From a bacterium (GTDB lineage: Bacteria; Chloroflexota; Dormibacteria; Aeolococcales; Aeolococcaceae): a DNA stretch of 44,368 nucleotides. The position numbers were made by a program, and so were the translations under genes. Location of the stretch: contig JAJZNI010000026.1 in the NCBI GenBank assembly GCA_021847925.1, forward strand, positions 1 through 44,368. The letters are read 5' to 3'. Positions 1 through 10,010 of this stretch are shown piece after piece. Below the pieces are notes generated by a model. The model was not told where the DNA came from. It made no database searches and saw only the letters and a program-made list of their open reading frames with translations. The number at the start of each line of letters is the position of its first letter. Position 1 is the first letter of the stretch.

Positions 1-393
1 GGTGTCCATCCCGGACTCCACCTCCACCCCACCGGAGCGGCTGACAAGGACCACGGGGCACTGCAGCGCGGCATCGACGGCGATCGCCAGGTACAGCTCG
101 TCAACCGGCACCCGCCACGCCTCGATCCTGGCCCGGGAGGCCACCAGGCCGTCGACCGCCACCGACGTCACCCGGGTGAACGCGTCCCGCGCCTCGACCC
201 CGGTCCGAGCGCGAGCGATGGCCCCGGCCTTGCCGCGCCCGCCCGCCGGCACCTGAGCCTTGACCGCGACCGGGAATCCCACCCGCTCGGCGGCGTCCAC
301 CGCCTCGTCCGGCGAAGCGGCGAGCGCGCCCGCACCGCAGGGGATGCCGAACTCCGCCAGCAGGAGCTTGGACGCGTGCTCAACGAGGAACAC
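1..393 (-). CDS. Succinyl-CoA synthetase beta-subunit-like (ATP-grasp acyl-CoA ligase), N-terminal part, truncated by window edge
   Basis: Minus-strand reading from GTG at 393: VFLVEHASKLLLAEFGIPCGAGALAASPDEAVDAAERVGFPVAVKAQVPAGGRGKAGAIARARTGVEARDAFTRV...; typical SucC N-terminus (KLLLAEFGIP, VKAQVPAGGRGKAG). Not in ORF track because it has a GTG start and no stop inside the window. Confidence 0.85.
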   Translation of the reverse strand, partial: MFLVEHASKLLLAEFGIPCGAGALAASPDEAVDAAERVGFPVAVKAQVPAGGRGKAGAIARARTGVEARDAFTRVTSVAVDGLVASRARIEAWRVPVDELYLAIAVDAALQCPVVLVSRSGGVEVESGMDT

Positions 394-1230
394 TCATCGC
401 CCCTGCCAGCGCGGTGGGCGCTTCTCGAGCCAGGCGCGGATCCCCTCCTTGCGATCCTCGCTGAGATAGGGATTCGGGCCCACCGAGAGCCGCAGCGCAC
501 TCCAGAGCGGGACCTCCAAGCCCTTGATCGCCTTCTCCTTCATGCTCCTCACGGAGAGCGGGGCGTTGGCGGCGATGCGCTCGGCGAGCTGCATCGTCTC
601 CTCCATCAGCCGCTCCCGTGGCACCACCCGGTTCACCAGGCCCCAGCGGGCGGCCTCCTCGGCCGTGATGTACCTGCCGGTGAAGAGCATCTCGACGGCG
701 ATGCCGTAGGGGATCCTCTTCGGCAGGACCACGGACCCGAAGTTCGCTCCCATGCCCACCGTGGCCTCGGGCAGCCCGAGCCGGACGCCCTCGGCGGCGA
801 TCCGGATGTCGCAGGAGAGCGCGAGCTCGAACCCGCCCGCCACCGCCGCACCGTTCAGGGCCGCGATCGTCGGCTTGAAGGTCTCGGTCATGACCTCGAA
901 GACCTGTCGCTCGACGTTGCCCATGGGCGCCCGGAATCCCTCCCCACGCCTGTCGATCTCCCCGATCTCCTTGAGGTCCGCCCCGGCGCAGAACGCCCTC
1001 TCTCCCGCACCCGTGACCACGATCACGCGCACCTCGTCGTCCTCGGCCGCGCGCAGCAGCTCCTCGACGAGACCCCTCTGGAGGGTGCTGCTCAGGGCGT
1101 TGCTCCGCTCCGGGCGGTTGAGCGTGAGCTTGTGTATGTGTCCGATCCTCTCCGATAGGTATTCCGCGTCTGCAGCACCCACGTCATGCGCCTCCCTACA
1201 CCTCGGTTCGACAAGGGCCGGCCGTCCCAC
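394..1230 (-). CDS. Enoyl-CoA hydratase/isomerase family protein
   Basis: LTLNRPERSNALSS, GAGERAFCAGADLKEI, NGAAVAGGFELALSCDIRIAAEGVRLGLPEATVGM crotonase motifs; true start may lie downstream of the listed ATG. Confidence 0.93.
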   Translation of the reverse strand: MGRPALVEPRCREAHDVGAADAEYLSERIGHIHKLTLNRPERSNALSSTLQRGLVEELLRAAEDDEVRVIVVTGAGERAFCAGADLKEIGEIDRRGEGFRAPMGNVERQVFEVMTETFKPTIAALNGAAVAGGFELALSCDIRIAAEGVRLGLPEATVGMGANFGSVVLPKRIPYGIAVEMLFTGRYITAEEAARWGLVNRVVPRERLMEETMQLAERIAANAPLSVRSMKEKAIKGLEVPLWSALRLSVGPNPYLSEDRKEGIRAWLEKRPPRWQGR

Positions 1231-1268
1231 GGCGCCCCTGCGGACACCTCATCTCAGCGCGCGGCGCC

Positions 1269-2642
1269 TCATTGCGACGCGCCGGCCATCAGGGGGGTGA
1301 GCTCGCCCACCCGTGGGACGCCATCCAGCGCCAGGAGCCGGTCGCACAGGACGGCCGCGGGCCCAGCCCCCAGCACCGGTCCCATCAGGTCGAGCGACTT
1401 CTCCCGCACCTCCGCGACGCTCATGGGGATCGCCGCCGTCCCCCGCACGTGGGTGACCTCGTGCTCGAGCACCTCCACCCGTCCGGCCACGCGCCGGGTG
1501 ACCCTGAGCCGAGCCGCCCGCGTCCCTCTGATCGTCTCATCGGGTGCGAGCACGGTGCGCGAGAGCAGGCTCACCACGTCGTCGCGCCGCATCCGCTGGG
1601 TGTCGTGCGCCATCTCGAAGCTGAACCGCCCATCCTGCAGCGTCCCCACGACCAGGTACTGGCAGTTGATGCTCGGCATGTCCCGCCCGTCGACGATGAA
1701 GTAGCTGTCGCTCGGGAGGGAGATCTCGATGCCCTCGACCTCGGATGCCTGGAGGGAGTGGTCCCGGACCAGCTCGACCATCGCCTCCACCGCGGCCTGC
1801 GCCGGCGAGCCCACCGAGTACTTCTTGAGCGTGGTGCGCATGACCTCGTAGCGAGAGCCCAGCTCGGCGACGAGCGCCTCCCTGTCCGGGGTGACGGGAA
1901 GGCCGTCCAGCCAGTTGGGCCGGCCGCTGAAGGCGTCCTCGACACCGCCGCCGCCCGCGCGCACCAGGGTGGTCGCCAGCAGGCCCTGGCTTGCGGGCAT
2001 CCCGCCGAAGACGAAGGCCTTCTCGACGTGGTGGGGATCCCGCATCCAGGTCAGCGTGCCGGAGCAGAGCTGAGTGGCGTACGACAGCGAATGGCGGACC
2101 TGCGTGGCGTCCAGCCCCAGCGCCACCGCCGCCGCGGCGGTCGCGCCGAAGGCCCCCACCATCGCATGGCTGCTCGGCCCGCCCCTGCTCACGTCCCGCT
2201 CCTTGAGGGGAGCCGCGCGCCCGACGCGGCCTCCGATGTCGTATCCGGCCGCGACGCTGCGGAGGAGGAGGCTGCCGGAGCCGCCGACCGCCTCCACCCC
2301 GGCGAGGGCCGCCGGCACGACCGCGCAGCCGGGGTGGCTCAGCGAATCGGGGTGGGAGTCGTCCGTCTCGTCCGCGTGCGCCGCCATCCCGTTGCAGAGG
2401 GCGGCGACCACGGGGCTGGTCCGCTCCCCCATGCCGACGATGGTCGCGGCCTCCCCTCCCGAGAAGCGGCCCTGGCTGTGCGCCCACGCCCGGGCGACGC
2501 GTGCCGCCGGGAGCCGCGACCCGGAGACCATCGCCGCCACCGTGTCCAGCAGGTGGAGCGCAGCGCGCTCCCGCACCTCCCCGGGAAGCTCCGTCGCGCC
2601 GGCCCGCGCCAGGTACCCGGCCACCTCCTCGATGACGCTCAT
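1269..2642 (-). CDS. MmgE/PrpD family protein (2-methylcitrate dehydratase / cis-aconitate decarboxylase superfamily)
   Basis: HLLDTVAAMVSGSRLPAARVARAWA, CNGMAAHADETDDSHPDSLSHPGCAVVPAALA motifs characteristic of MmgE/PrpD. Confidence 0.93.
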   Translation of the reverse strand: MSVIEEVAGYLARAGATELPGEVRERAALHLLDTVAAMVSGSRLPAARVARAWAHSQGRFSGGEAATIVGMGERTSPVVAALCNGMAAHADETDDSHPDSLSHPGCAVVPAALAGVEAVGGSGSLLLRSVAAGYDIGGRVGRAAPLKERDVSRGGPSSHAMVGAFGATAAAAVALGLDATQVRHSLSYATQLCSGTLTWMRDPHHVEKAFVFGGMPASQGLLATTLVRAGGGGVEDAFSGRPNWLDGLPVTPDREALVAELGSRYEVMRTTLKKYSVGSPAQAAVEAMVELVRDHSLQASEVEGIEISLPSDSYFIVDGRDMPSINCQYLVVGTLQDGRFSFEMAHDTQRMRRDDVVSLLSRTVLAPDETIRGTRAARLRVTRRVAGRVEVLEHEVTHVRGTAAIPMSVAEVREKSLDLMGPVLGAGPAAVLCDRLLALDGVPRVGELTPLMAGASQ

Positions 2643-2702
2643 CGCCTCCGTCCTCCCGCCACACCAGCGCTGCGCATGTCCTGCCGTCCGTCCTCAACCG
2701 CC

Positions 2703-3398
2703 CTAGCCGACGAAGAGGCCTTCGACATCCGACCGCTCGACGAGGGCCGAGCAGGCATCGTGGGCCGCCACCTGGCCGTCCACGAGCACGTAGCCCACGT
2801 CCGAGTGGCTCAGCGCCTGGGCCACGTTCTGCTCGACCGCGAAGATGCCGATGCCGCTGGCCCTGATCCGGTCGACGGCATCCCACATCCTGTCCACGTA
2901 GGCGGGCGACATCCCCGCCGTCGGCTCGTCCAGGAGCAGCATCTTGGCGTTCCCCATCAGCGCCCTCCCGATCCCGAGCATCGCCTGCTGGCCGCCGGAG
3001 AGGACGCCCGCCTGCCGGCGCCGATCCCGCTTCAGGTCCGGGAACAGCGTGAACACCCGCTCGAACTGCTCGGAGAGGCTGCCCTTCACCGCGTAGGCCC
3101 CCATCTCCAGGTTCTCGGTGACGCTGAGGGTGGGGAAGACGCGCTGGAGCTGGGGCACATAACCGAGGCCCTGCTTGATCCGCTCGTGAGCGGGCAGGTC
3201 CGTCATCTCGAGGTCATCGAAGAAGATCTGCCCCGAGGTCAGCGGCAGCTCCCCGAAGATGGCCTTCATCAGAGTGGACTTCCCGGCGCCGTTGGGCCCG
3301 AGGGCCACGACCACCTCGCCGTCCTGAACGTCGATGTCGACGCCGCGGACGATGGGGTCGCCCCCGTAGCCCGCGACCAGAGCACGTGCCTTGAGCAC
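2703..3398 (-). CDS. livF: Branched-chain amino-acid-type ABC transporter ATP-binding protein (LivF-like)
   Basis: GPNGAGKSTLMKAIFGELPLTSGQI, LSGGQQAMLGIGRALM, LLLDEPTAGMSP; probable GTG start at 3398 overlapping the LivG stop region. Confidence 0.92.
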   Translation of the reverse strand: MLKARALVAGYGGDPIVRGVDIDVQDGEVVVALGPNGAGKSTLMKAIFGELPLTSGQIFFDDLEMTDLPAHERIKQGLGYVPQLQRVFPTLSVTENLEMGAYAVKGSLSEQFERVFTLFPDLKRDRRRQAGVLSGGQQAMLGIGRALMGNAKMLLLDEPTAGMSPAYVDRMWDAVDRIRASGIGIFAVEQNVAQALSHSDVGYVLVDGQVAAHDACSALVERSDVEGLFVG

Positions 3399-3399
3399 C

Positions 3400-4179
3400 T
3401 CAGGCCACCACCACATTCATGCCGAGGTACGACTTCGCGACGCGGGGGTCGGCGCGCACCTCGTCGAGCGTCCCGCTCGTGAGGATCCGTCCCTGGTCCA
3501 TGACGATCACCCTCTTGCACAATCGCTCGATGAAGCTCAGGTTGTGCTCCACGATGAGGAGCGTGACCCCGGCCTCCTGGAAGGCCCGCAGCACCGACAC
3601 CATGTCGTCGCGGAGCCGCGGGTTGACACCGGCCACCGGCTCGTCGAGGACGAGCATCCGCGGCTCCCCGACCGCCGCCCGCGCCAGCTCCAGGAGCTTG
3701 CGCTGCCCGCCGGACAGGACGCCGGCCATCTGGGTGAGCTTCTCCTGGAGGGTCACCACGGTCACCGTCCGCTCCGCCGCCGTCGCGATCTCGATCTCCT
3801 GATCCCACCACAGCCTCGGGAAGAACGACCGCCAGAGGCGCTCGCCCCTCTGGGGCCGGCGCGCCAGCATGGCGTTCTCCATCACCGCGGTGTCGGTCAT
3901 CAGCCGCGCCATCTGGAAGGTGCGCACCACCCCCAGACGTGCGATCTGCCAGCGCGCTGCATGGGAGATGTCCACGCCGCCGAAGAGGATGCGCCCCGTC
4001 GCCGGATGCCGGCCTCCGCAGATCATCTCCCCGACCGTCGTCTTCCCCGCCCCGTTGGGGCCGATCAGGCCCAGGGTCTCGCCCTCGTGGACGGTGAAGC
4101 TGCAGCCCGCGAGCGCCTGCACCCCACCGAAGTGGTAGCTGACGTCCTGCACGTCGAGGAGCACGTCGCCGATGCTCAT
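3400..4179 (-). CDS. livG: Branched-chain amino-acid-type ABC transporter ATP-binding protein (LivG-like)
   Basis: GLIGPNGAGKTTVGEMICG, LSGGQRKLLELARA, LVLDEPVAGVNP. Confidence 0.92.
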   Translation of the reverse strand: MSIGDVLLDVQDVSYHFGGVQALAGCSFTVHEGETLGLIGPNGAGKTTVGEMICGGRHPATGRILFGGVDISHAARWQIARLGVVRTFQMARLMTDTAVMENAMLARRPQRGERLWRSFFPRLWWDQEIEIATAAERTVTVVTLQEKLTQMAGVLSGGQRKLLELARAAVGEPRMLVLDEPVAGVNPRLRDDMVSVLRAFQEAGVTLLIVEHNLSFIERLCKRVIVMDQGRILTSGTLDEVRADPRVAKSYLGMNVVVA

Positions 4180-5201
4180 CGGGAGTCCCCCACGCCGACC
4201 GGGCCGGGAGCGGGCGGAGCCAGGGGCCTCGCCAGCGCCATCCGGCTGCGCAGTCGCCGGTACAGCCGCAGGTTCGGCTCCGGGAAGAGGCCCTGGGGCC
4301 GGAAGCGCAGCGTGACGATGAGGAGCAGCCCGATGGTGGCCTGGCGCAGCCCGCCCACCAGGTCGGGGTTGAGGCTGCTCGGCAGGTAGCGAGTCCCCTC
4401 GCTGATCACGATGAAGACGACGATCGCTCCGACGACCGCCCCGAAGGGGCTGGAGGTCCCGCCCACGATCAGCGCCGCCAGGATCAGGAAGGTCTCGAGG
4501 GGCAGGAACGCGTTGGGGTTGTACGCCCCCGTGTTCATGGCCAGCAGCCCCCCCCCGACGCCCGCGATGAAGCTGCCGATGCAGAAGGCGGTCAGCCGGG
4601 CCGCCAGCACCCGCCGCCCGAAGGTCTCCGCGATCACGCCGTCCTCGCGCACGGCGCGGAGCACGCGGCCCAGGGGTGACTTGTAGAGGCGCGACGCCGC
4701 GAAGAAGGTGCCCACCGCGACCACGATGCCGATCGCCATGAAGACCAGGTCCCCGGCGAGCCCCCCGGAGGCGATCCCGAGGTTGGAGTAAGGGCGCGGG
4801 ATGTTGGCCAGCCCGGTCCAGCCGTTGACCAGGCTGGTCTGGTTGCCGGCGACGGTCCAGATGATCTCTCCCACGCCGATCAACGAGATCGCGAGGTAGT
4901 CGCTGCGCAGCCGCTGCATCACGAGGAAGGAGAGCAGCAGCGCCGCGACGACGCAGACCGCCCCGCTGACGAGCAGGGCCACGGGCCAGGGCAGGGACAA
5001 CCCCACGATGTACGACTGCGGGAACGTCTGCGTCTGATGCGATCCCAGGGTGGTCACCGCGGTGGTGTAGGCGCCGATCGCGACGAAGGTGATGTAGGAG
5101 AAGTTCAGCACCCCGGCGAACCCGAACTGGATGTTGAACCCCAGGACGAGGATCGTCTCGATCGCCGCCACCGTCACTAACGTTACAATGTAGTATTCCA
5201 C
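4176..5201 (-). CDS. livM: Branched-chain amino-acid-type ABC transporter permease (LivM-like)
   Basis: Multi-TM protein with SDYLAISLIGVGEII and SPLGRVLRAVREDGVIAETFGRRV permease signatures; 4-nt overlap with LivG. Confidence 0.92.
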   Translation of the reverse strand: MEYYIVTLVTVAAIETILVLGFNIQFGFAGVLNFSYITFVAIGAYTTAVTTLGSHQTQTFPQSYIVGLSLPWPVALLVSGAVCVVAALLLSFLVMQRLRSDYLAISLIGVGEIIWTVAGNQTSLVNGWTGLANIPRPYSNLGIASGGLAGDLVFMAIGIVVAVGTFFAASRLYKSPLGRVLRAVREDGVIAETFGRRVLAARLTAFCIGSFIAGVGGGLLAMNTGAYNPNAFLPLETFLILAALIVGGTSSPFGAVVGAIVVFIVISEGTRYLPSSLNPDLVGGLRQATIGLLLIVTLRFRPQGLFPEPNLRLYRRLRSRMALARPLAPPAPGPVGVGDSR

Positions 5202-5252
5202 GTGCAGATCCGCCTTCTCTCTTGACTCTTTCCTAGGCCGCTCGACCCTGCC

Positions 5253-6128
5253 CTAATGCCGCGCCCGCGCGGCGAAGAGCCCCTGCGGCCTCACCATCAG
5301 GGCGACCACCAGCACCCCGAAGGCGAGCGCGATGGAGTACCCGGAGTTGAGGTAGGCCCCACTCACCTCCAGCACCATCCCCATGAGCACCGCGGCGAGG
5401 ATGGTCCCCATGGGCTTGCCGATCCCGCCCATGATCACGGGCGCCATGACGATGAAGAGGTAGGTGAGGCCGGTGGTGGGGGTCAGCACGCCCACCTGGA
5501 GGATGAGCACGACGCCCGAGATCCCCGACAACGCGCCCGCGATGGCCCAGGTCAGCCTGGTCAGCGTCCGCACGTTGATCGCCGAGGCCTGCGCCAGCTC
5601 CATGTTGTCGGACATCGCCCGCAGCGCCTTCCCAACCTTGGTGAAGCGGAGCAGCATCTCCAATCCCCCCAGCACCACCACGGCGCACCCGATGATGATG
5701 AGCTGCTCGGTGGTGAAGATGAAGGGGCCCACGTTGTACGACCGCGGGGTGGGAAGCCCGTAGGTCTTGAAGAGGGATCCGAAGACGGCCTGGAGGATCC
5801 CGCTGATCATCAGGGACAGACCGAGGGTGACCACGGTCATGGTCACGACCTTCGGCTTCTTGCGCATGAAGGGGGTGAACACGATCTTGTCCAGGGCGAC
5901 GGCCAGGATGGCCGTCGCGATCGCGGCCGCGATCAGCCCCAAGAAGAGGTTCTGATGGAGGGTGGCGACGACGAGGAACGCCATGTACGCGCCGAAGGTC
6001 ATGAAGTCCCCGTAGGCGAAGTTGATGAAGTTGGTGATCCCGACCTGAAGCGTGGCGCCAACAGCCCCGATTGCCAGCACGCTGGCCGTCACCAGCCCGA
6101 AGCCAACCGACTGCAAGAACACGTCCAC
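5253..6128 (-). CDS. livH: Branched-chain amino-acid-type ABC transporter permease (LivH-like)
   Basis: GLVTASVLAIGAVGATLQVGITNFINFAYGDFMTFGAYMAF, TKVGKALRAMSDNMELAQASAINV. Confidence 0.93.
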   Translation of the reverse strand: MDVFLQSVGFGLVTASVLAIGAVGATLQVGITNFINFAYGDFMTFGAYMAFLVVATLHQNLFLGLIAAAIATAILAVALDKIVFTPFMRKKPKVVTMTVVTLGLSLMISGILQAVFGSLFKTYGLPTPRSYNVGPFIFTTEQLIIIGCAVVVLGGLEMLLRFTKVGKALRAMSDNMELAQASAINVRTLTRLTWAIAGALSGISGVVLILQVGVLTPTTGLTYLFIVMAPVIMGGIGKPMGTILAAVLMGMVLEVSGAYLNSGYSIALAFGVLVVALMVRPQGLFAARARH

Positions 6129-6203
6129 TGCTGACTACGCTCCCATCTTGCGTCTGATCATTGCGTTCACTCGCCGCCGCTCAACCTCACATTCCGTGGA
6201 TGG

Positions 6204-7478
6204 CTACCCGACCGAGTACGGCTTCAGCACGCTGGCCGGGTACTGGGTGATGGTCTTGGTGGAGCCGCCCGACTGGAACTGCAGGATCGCGAACGGCCCG
6301 AAGACGTTGTGGTACTGGTTGAAGCCTCCCGCGCTGGCCGAGAAGGCGAATTGCACGGGCTTGTGCTCCTTGATCAGCTTGACGGCCTCGGCGTAGCTGG
6401 CGGTCAGCGTCCCGGGCCCGTTGGCGATCTCCGGAAGCGCCTTGATGATCGCCTGCGAGTTGGTCGATCCGGCCTTGTCGATCGCCAGCGCCAGGGCCAT
6501 CGCGGAGTCGTAGGAGTTGTTGGCGTTGTTGGCGAAGTTGTTGGTGTGGTAGGTCGCCTCGTACTCCTTGGCGAAGGTGGTGGCGCCGATGCCCGTCACC
6601 GAGATCGACTGCGCCGCGGAGATCAGCCCGTCGGTGGCGATGGACGACCCCACCGCCTGGTAGAACTGGGTCGTGTCAGCGGTGTTGGTCATCACCCAGG
6701 GCACGTTCATCAGGCCCAGCGACTGGATCTCGGGGAAGAGGACGCCGGCGGTGGTCGGGTCCACCTGGGAGAAGATGACCTGCGGGTGCATGGCGTAGAT
6801 CTTCTCGATCGCGCTGCGGTACGAGGTCTGCGCCACGGCCAGGTTGACCGTGCCCAGCATGGTGCCGCCGTGGGCCTTGTAGGTCTGGGCCAGCGGGCCC
6901 TCGACGCTGGTGGCGGCGGGCTGCTCGACGAAGACGTTCACCGCGCGGGTCCACCCCTTGGAGAGGGCGTACTTGACCATGGCTCCCGCCATGACGCCGT
7001 CGGAGACCGTGAGCCGGAAGAAGTACGGCGAGGTCTCGTGGTCGAAGGCGGTCGAGCCGCCCGCCACGATGTCGACCTCCTTGGCGGCGATGGCCTCGGG
7101 CAGGGAGGCGCCGGCCGTGATGGTGGTCGGGCCCAGCAGGGCGACCGCGTTGTCGACGTGGATGGCCTTGCTCACCGCCGTCACCGCGTCGCCGGGGTCA
7201 CCGGCGGTGTCCTCGGTGATGTAGCTCAGCGGCCGGCCGAGCACGCCGCCCGCGGCGTTGATGACGTTCAGCGCGAGGTTGTAGCCCTGCATCGCGGCGG
7301 GCCCGATGAACCCCTCCGGACCCGTGAAGGGCAGGATCACCGCCACCTTGATCGCCCCCTTGCCGCTCGACGACCCCGAGGGGCTCGACGAGGTCGACGC
7401 GGACGCCCCACAGGCGGCCACCAGACTGACCGCTGCTGCCCCGAGGAGCGTCCGGAACCAGACGCCTCTACTGCTCAT
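6204..7478 (-). CDS. ABC transporter substrate-binding lipoprotein (LivK/LivJ type)
   Basis: Lipobox signal peptide (SLVAACGAS) followed by KVAVILPFTGPEGFIGPAAMQGYNLALNVINAAGG, a periplasmic-binding Leu/Ile/Val fold. Confidence 0.92.
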   Translation of the reverse strand: MSSRGVWFRTLLGAAAVSLVAACGASASTSSSPSGSSSGKGAIKVAVILPFTGPEGFIGPAAMQGYNLALNVINAAGGVLGRPLSYITEDTAGDPGDAVTAVSKAIHVDNAVALLGPTTITAGASLPEAIAAKEVDIVAGGSTAFDHETSPYFFRLTVSDGVMAGAMVKYALSKGWTRAVNVFVEQPAATSVEGPLAQTYKAHGGTMLGTVNLAVAQTSYRSAIEKIYAMHPQVIFSQVDPTTAGVLFPEIQSLGLMNVPWVMTNTADTTQFYQAVGSSIATDGLISAAQSISVTGIGATTFAKEYEATYHTNNFANNANNSYDSAMALALAIDKAGSTNSQAIIKALPEIANGPGTLTASYAEAVKLIKEHKPVQFAFSASAGGFNQYHNVFGPFAILQFQSGGSTKTITQYPASVLKPYSVG

Positions 7479-7561
7479 CCCAACCAGCCCTCCAAAGTGA
7501 TACGTGACGTTGGATCGACGTGCATCTGACGTGAGTCATGTCCAGCTTTCCCAGCCACTGC

Positions 7562-9016
7562 TCATACCTCCGTGCCTGACGGTGCCCTCCTGGCCTGCGT
7601 TCGCTGACGCTGCTCGCGAGTGCAGAGGCCGATGAGCCGGGTGATGTCCGGCGCCGCGGCCAGCTCGCGGGTTGCCTGCACGATGCTGTCCACCGCCGCC
7701 GCACCCAGCGACGGCGTGACGTTCGCCCGGAACTTGCCGAGGAGCTCGTCCGGGGTGGCGGGGTGGCGCGGCCCGCCGCGCTGCTCCATGACGTCGGACT
7801 CGTAGACCCGACCCTCCGCCACCTCGACGCGCACCCGGGCGGGGAAGCCCTCGGGGGGCAGGGCGGGGTCGCCGGTGCACCTCACCCGCCGCGCGAACGC
7901 GGCGACCCGGGGGTCGCGCCGGACCTCCTCGGAGTAGTCGTCGACCCCGGCCCGCCCGAGGACCGCGAGGATCGCCACCGAGTAGGGCAGGCTGAACTTC
8001 ATGTGGTAGGGGCTCGTCGGGCGCAGCTTCTCGTCGCGCGGCTCGGCGACGATGGGGATGCATTCCGCGGGGACGACGCACTCCACGCCCTCCACCTGGT
8101 CCGCGCTCAGCCCATGGGTGGCCATGATCTCCGCGAGGGCGTCCATGGACGCGTGGTTCCACGCGCCGCTCGGGTATGGCTTGTAGACCGCCTCGGGGTA
8201 CAGCCAGTGCCGTCCCAGGGCGTCCAGGGCGCGGTCCAGGTCGATCGGCTCGTCGCGCCCAAGGAAGGCGTTGTAGAAGCCGAAGGTGCCCTCCAGCGCC
8301 TCGGCGGGTCCGGTCACGCCCTCGGCGGCCAGGCGGGCCGCGGTGATGCCCGCCTGGACCGCCCAGCCGGGGTGCAGCTGCTTCACCTGCGAGCCGTCGA
8401 TCAACCCCTGCAGCAATCCGGCCGACTGGCTGCACGCCAGGGCGATGGCGTGGGCGGTCCGGGCGGCATCCAGCCCCAGCATCCGCGCCGCGAGCGCGGC
8501 CACGCCGATCGGGCCGACCATGGACGTCGCATGCAGACCGCGCCGGTGAAAGGCGTGCGAGGGGGCGGCCATGCCCACCGTCAGCGCCACCTCCGCCCCC
8601 GCCACCATCGAGGTGAGGACCTCGCGCCCATCCGACCCGGTGGCCTCGGCCATGGCGAGCGCGGCGGGCACCACCAGGTTGCTGATGTGCACGGCGGCCC
8701 CGCTGTGGGTGTCGTCGTAGTCCGGTCCGTGGCCGACGGCGGCATTCACGAACCCGGCGAGCGCGGCGGGAAGACGCCGGCCCCAGGGAAGCGTGGTCGC
8801 CTCCTCCACGCCCCCCATCTGCGAGGCCACCCGCGCGATCGGGGAGGCGGCCTCCAGCCGCGAGCCCGCGATGACGACGCCGATCATGTCCAGCAGGCGC
8901 CACCTGGCGTTCTCCACCACGGCCTCGGGGAGGTCCTGGAAGGAGAGGTCGGAGACGAAGCCGGCCAGCCGCTGCACCGCGGTGGCGGAGGCCTCGGGCT
9001 GCCGGAGAGCGCTCAC
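7562..9016 (-). CDS. MmgE/PrpD family protein
   Basis: RWRLLDMIGVVIAGSRLEAASPIARVA, NAAVGHGPDYDDTHSGAAVHISNLVVPAALA; C-terminal MmgE/PrpD features. Confidence 0.92.
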   Translation of the reverse strand: MSALRQPEASATAVQRLAGFVSDLSFQDLPEAVVENARWRLLDMIGVVIAGSRLEAASPIARVASQMGGVEEATTLPWGRRLPAALAGFVNAAVGHGPDYDDTHSGAAVHISNLVVPAALAMAEATGSDGREVLTSMVAGAEVALTVGMAAPSHAFHRRGLHATSMVGPIGVAALAARMLGLDAARTAHAIALACSQSAGLLQGLIDGSQVKQLHPGWAVQAGITAARLAAEGVTGPAEALEGTFGFYNAFLGRDEPIDLDRALDALGRHWLYPEAVYKPYPSGAWNHASMDALAEIMATHGLSADQVEGVECVVPAECIPIVAEPRDEKLRPTSPYHMKFSLPYSVAILAVLGRAGVDDYSEEVRRDPRVAAFARRVRCTGDPALPPEGFPARVRVEVAEGRVYESDVMEQRGGPRHPATPDELLGKFRANVTPSLGAAAVDSIVQATRELAAAPDITRLIGLCTREQRQRTQARRAPSGTEV

Positions 9017-9018
9017 TG

Positions 9019-9999
9019 TCAGGCCTCTCCGGCCACCGGAGCCCGGTAGGGGCCCAGCGCGCGAGCGGGCCCGGCCTCGAGCAGCGCGGAGTCCGCGTGC
9101 CCCACCAGGGCCTTAGCGCGTGCGCCCTCGGCGAGCAGCGCGCCAAGGTCGATGCCCGTGCGCACGCCCATCGCCTCCAGCATGTGGACGCAGTCCTCGC
9201 TGGAGATGTTGCCGCTGGCCCCCGGAGCGTAGGGGCATCCCCCCAGCCCCGCGATCGACGCGTCGAAGTTGGTGACCCCCGCCTCCAGACCGGCCAGCAC
9301 GTTGGCCAGGCCCATCCCGCGGGTGTCGTGAAGATGCAGGGAGAAGGTCACTCCGGCGAAGGTCCCGATGAGGCGCCGCATGAACCCGTGCACCCGCTGC
9401 GGGTCGGCCATCCCCACGGTGTCGGCGATGTTGACGTGCCGAGCGCCCAGGGTCTCGACCGCGGCACCCACCAGCCTCTCCACGCGCTCATAGGGCGGGA
9501 AGCCCTCGAAGGGGCAGCCCAGCGCCGTGGCGAAACCCACCCTCACCTCGACGTTCGCCTCCGCGCCCAGCCTCGCGACCCCGCGGGCCCGCTGCATGGC
9601 CTGGTCCGTGGTCATGCGCGTGTTGGCGAGGCAGTGGGAGTCGGTGGCCGAGACCACGAGATCGATCGCGTCCACACCGGCCGCGACGGCGCGGGCGGCG
9701 CCGCGCTCGTTGGGGACGAGAGCCGTGTAGCGCACACCCGGCCTGCGGGCGATGCCGCTGATGACCTCCTCGGCATCCGCCATCTGCGGCACCGCGCTGG
9801 GGTGCACGAAGGAGGTCGCCTGGATCTCACCGATCCCGGTGGCCGACAACCCGTCGATCAGCGCGACCTTCGCGGCCGTCGGGATGAAGGTCTTCTCCAT
9901 CTGGAGACCGTCGCGCGGCCCCACCTCGCAGATGGTGACGCCGGCGGGGAGCGCGAGGCCGGTTCGCGGGTCCGGCGGGGGCGCGATGGGATGGGGCAT
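9019..9999 (-). CDS. Hydroxymethylglutaryl-CoA lyase-like (DRE-TIM metallolyase)
   Basis: ICEVGPRDGLQMEK, SLHLHDTRGMGLANVLAGLEAGVTNFDASIAGLGGCPYAPGASGNISSEDCVHMLEAMG. Confidence 0.94.
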   Translation of the reverse strand: MPHPIAPPPDPRTGLALPAGVTICEVGPRDGLQMEKTFIPTAAKVALIDGLSATGIGEIQATSFVHPSAVPQMADAEEVISGIARRPGVRYTALVPNERGAARAVAAGVDAIDLVVSATDSHCLANTRMTTDQAMQRARGVARLGAEANVEVRVGFATALGCPFEGFPPYERVERLVGAAVETLGARHVNIADTVGMADPQRVHGFMRRLIGTFAGVTFSLHLHDTRGMGLANVLAGLEAGVTNFDASIAGLGGCPYAPGASGNISSEDCVHMLEAMGVRTGIDLGALLAEGARAKALVGHADSALLEAGPARALGPYRAPVAGEA

Positions 10000-10010
10000 C
10001 TCGCCTGGCC

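Noticed and set aside
1272-3482. 736-aa plus-strand ORF
   Set aside because: Antisense to clear MmgE/PrpD and LivF genes; Arg/His/Pro-rich low-complexity translation typical of spurious ORFs in GC-rich DNA.
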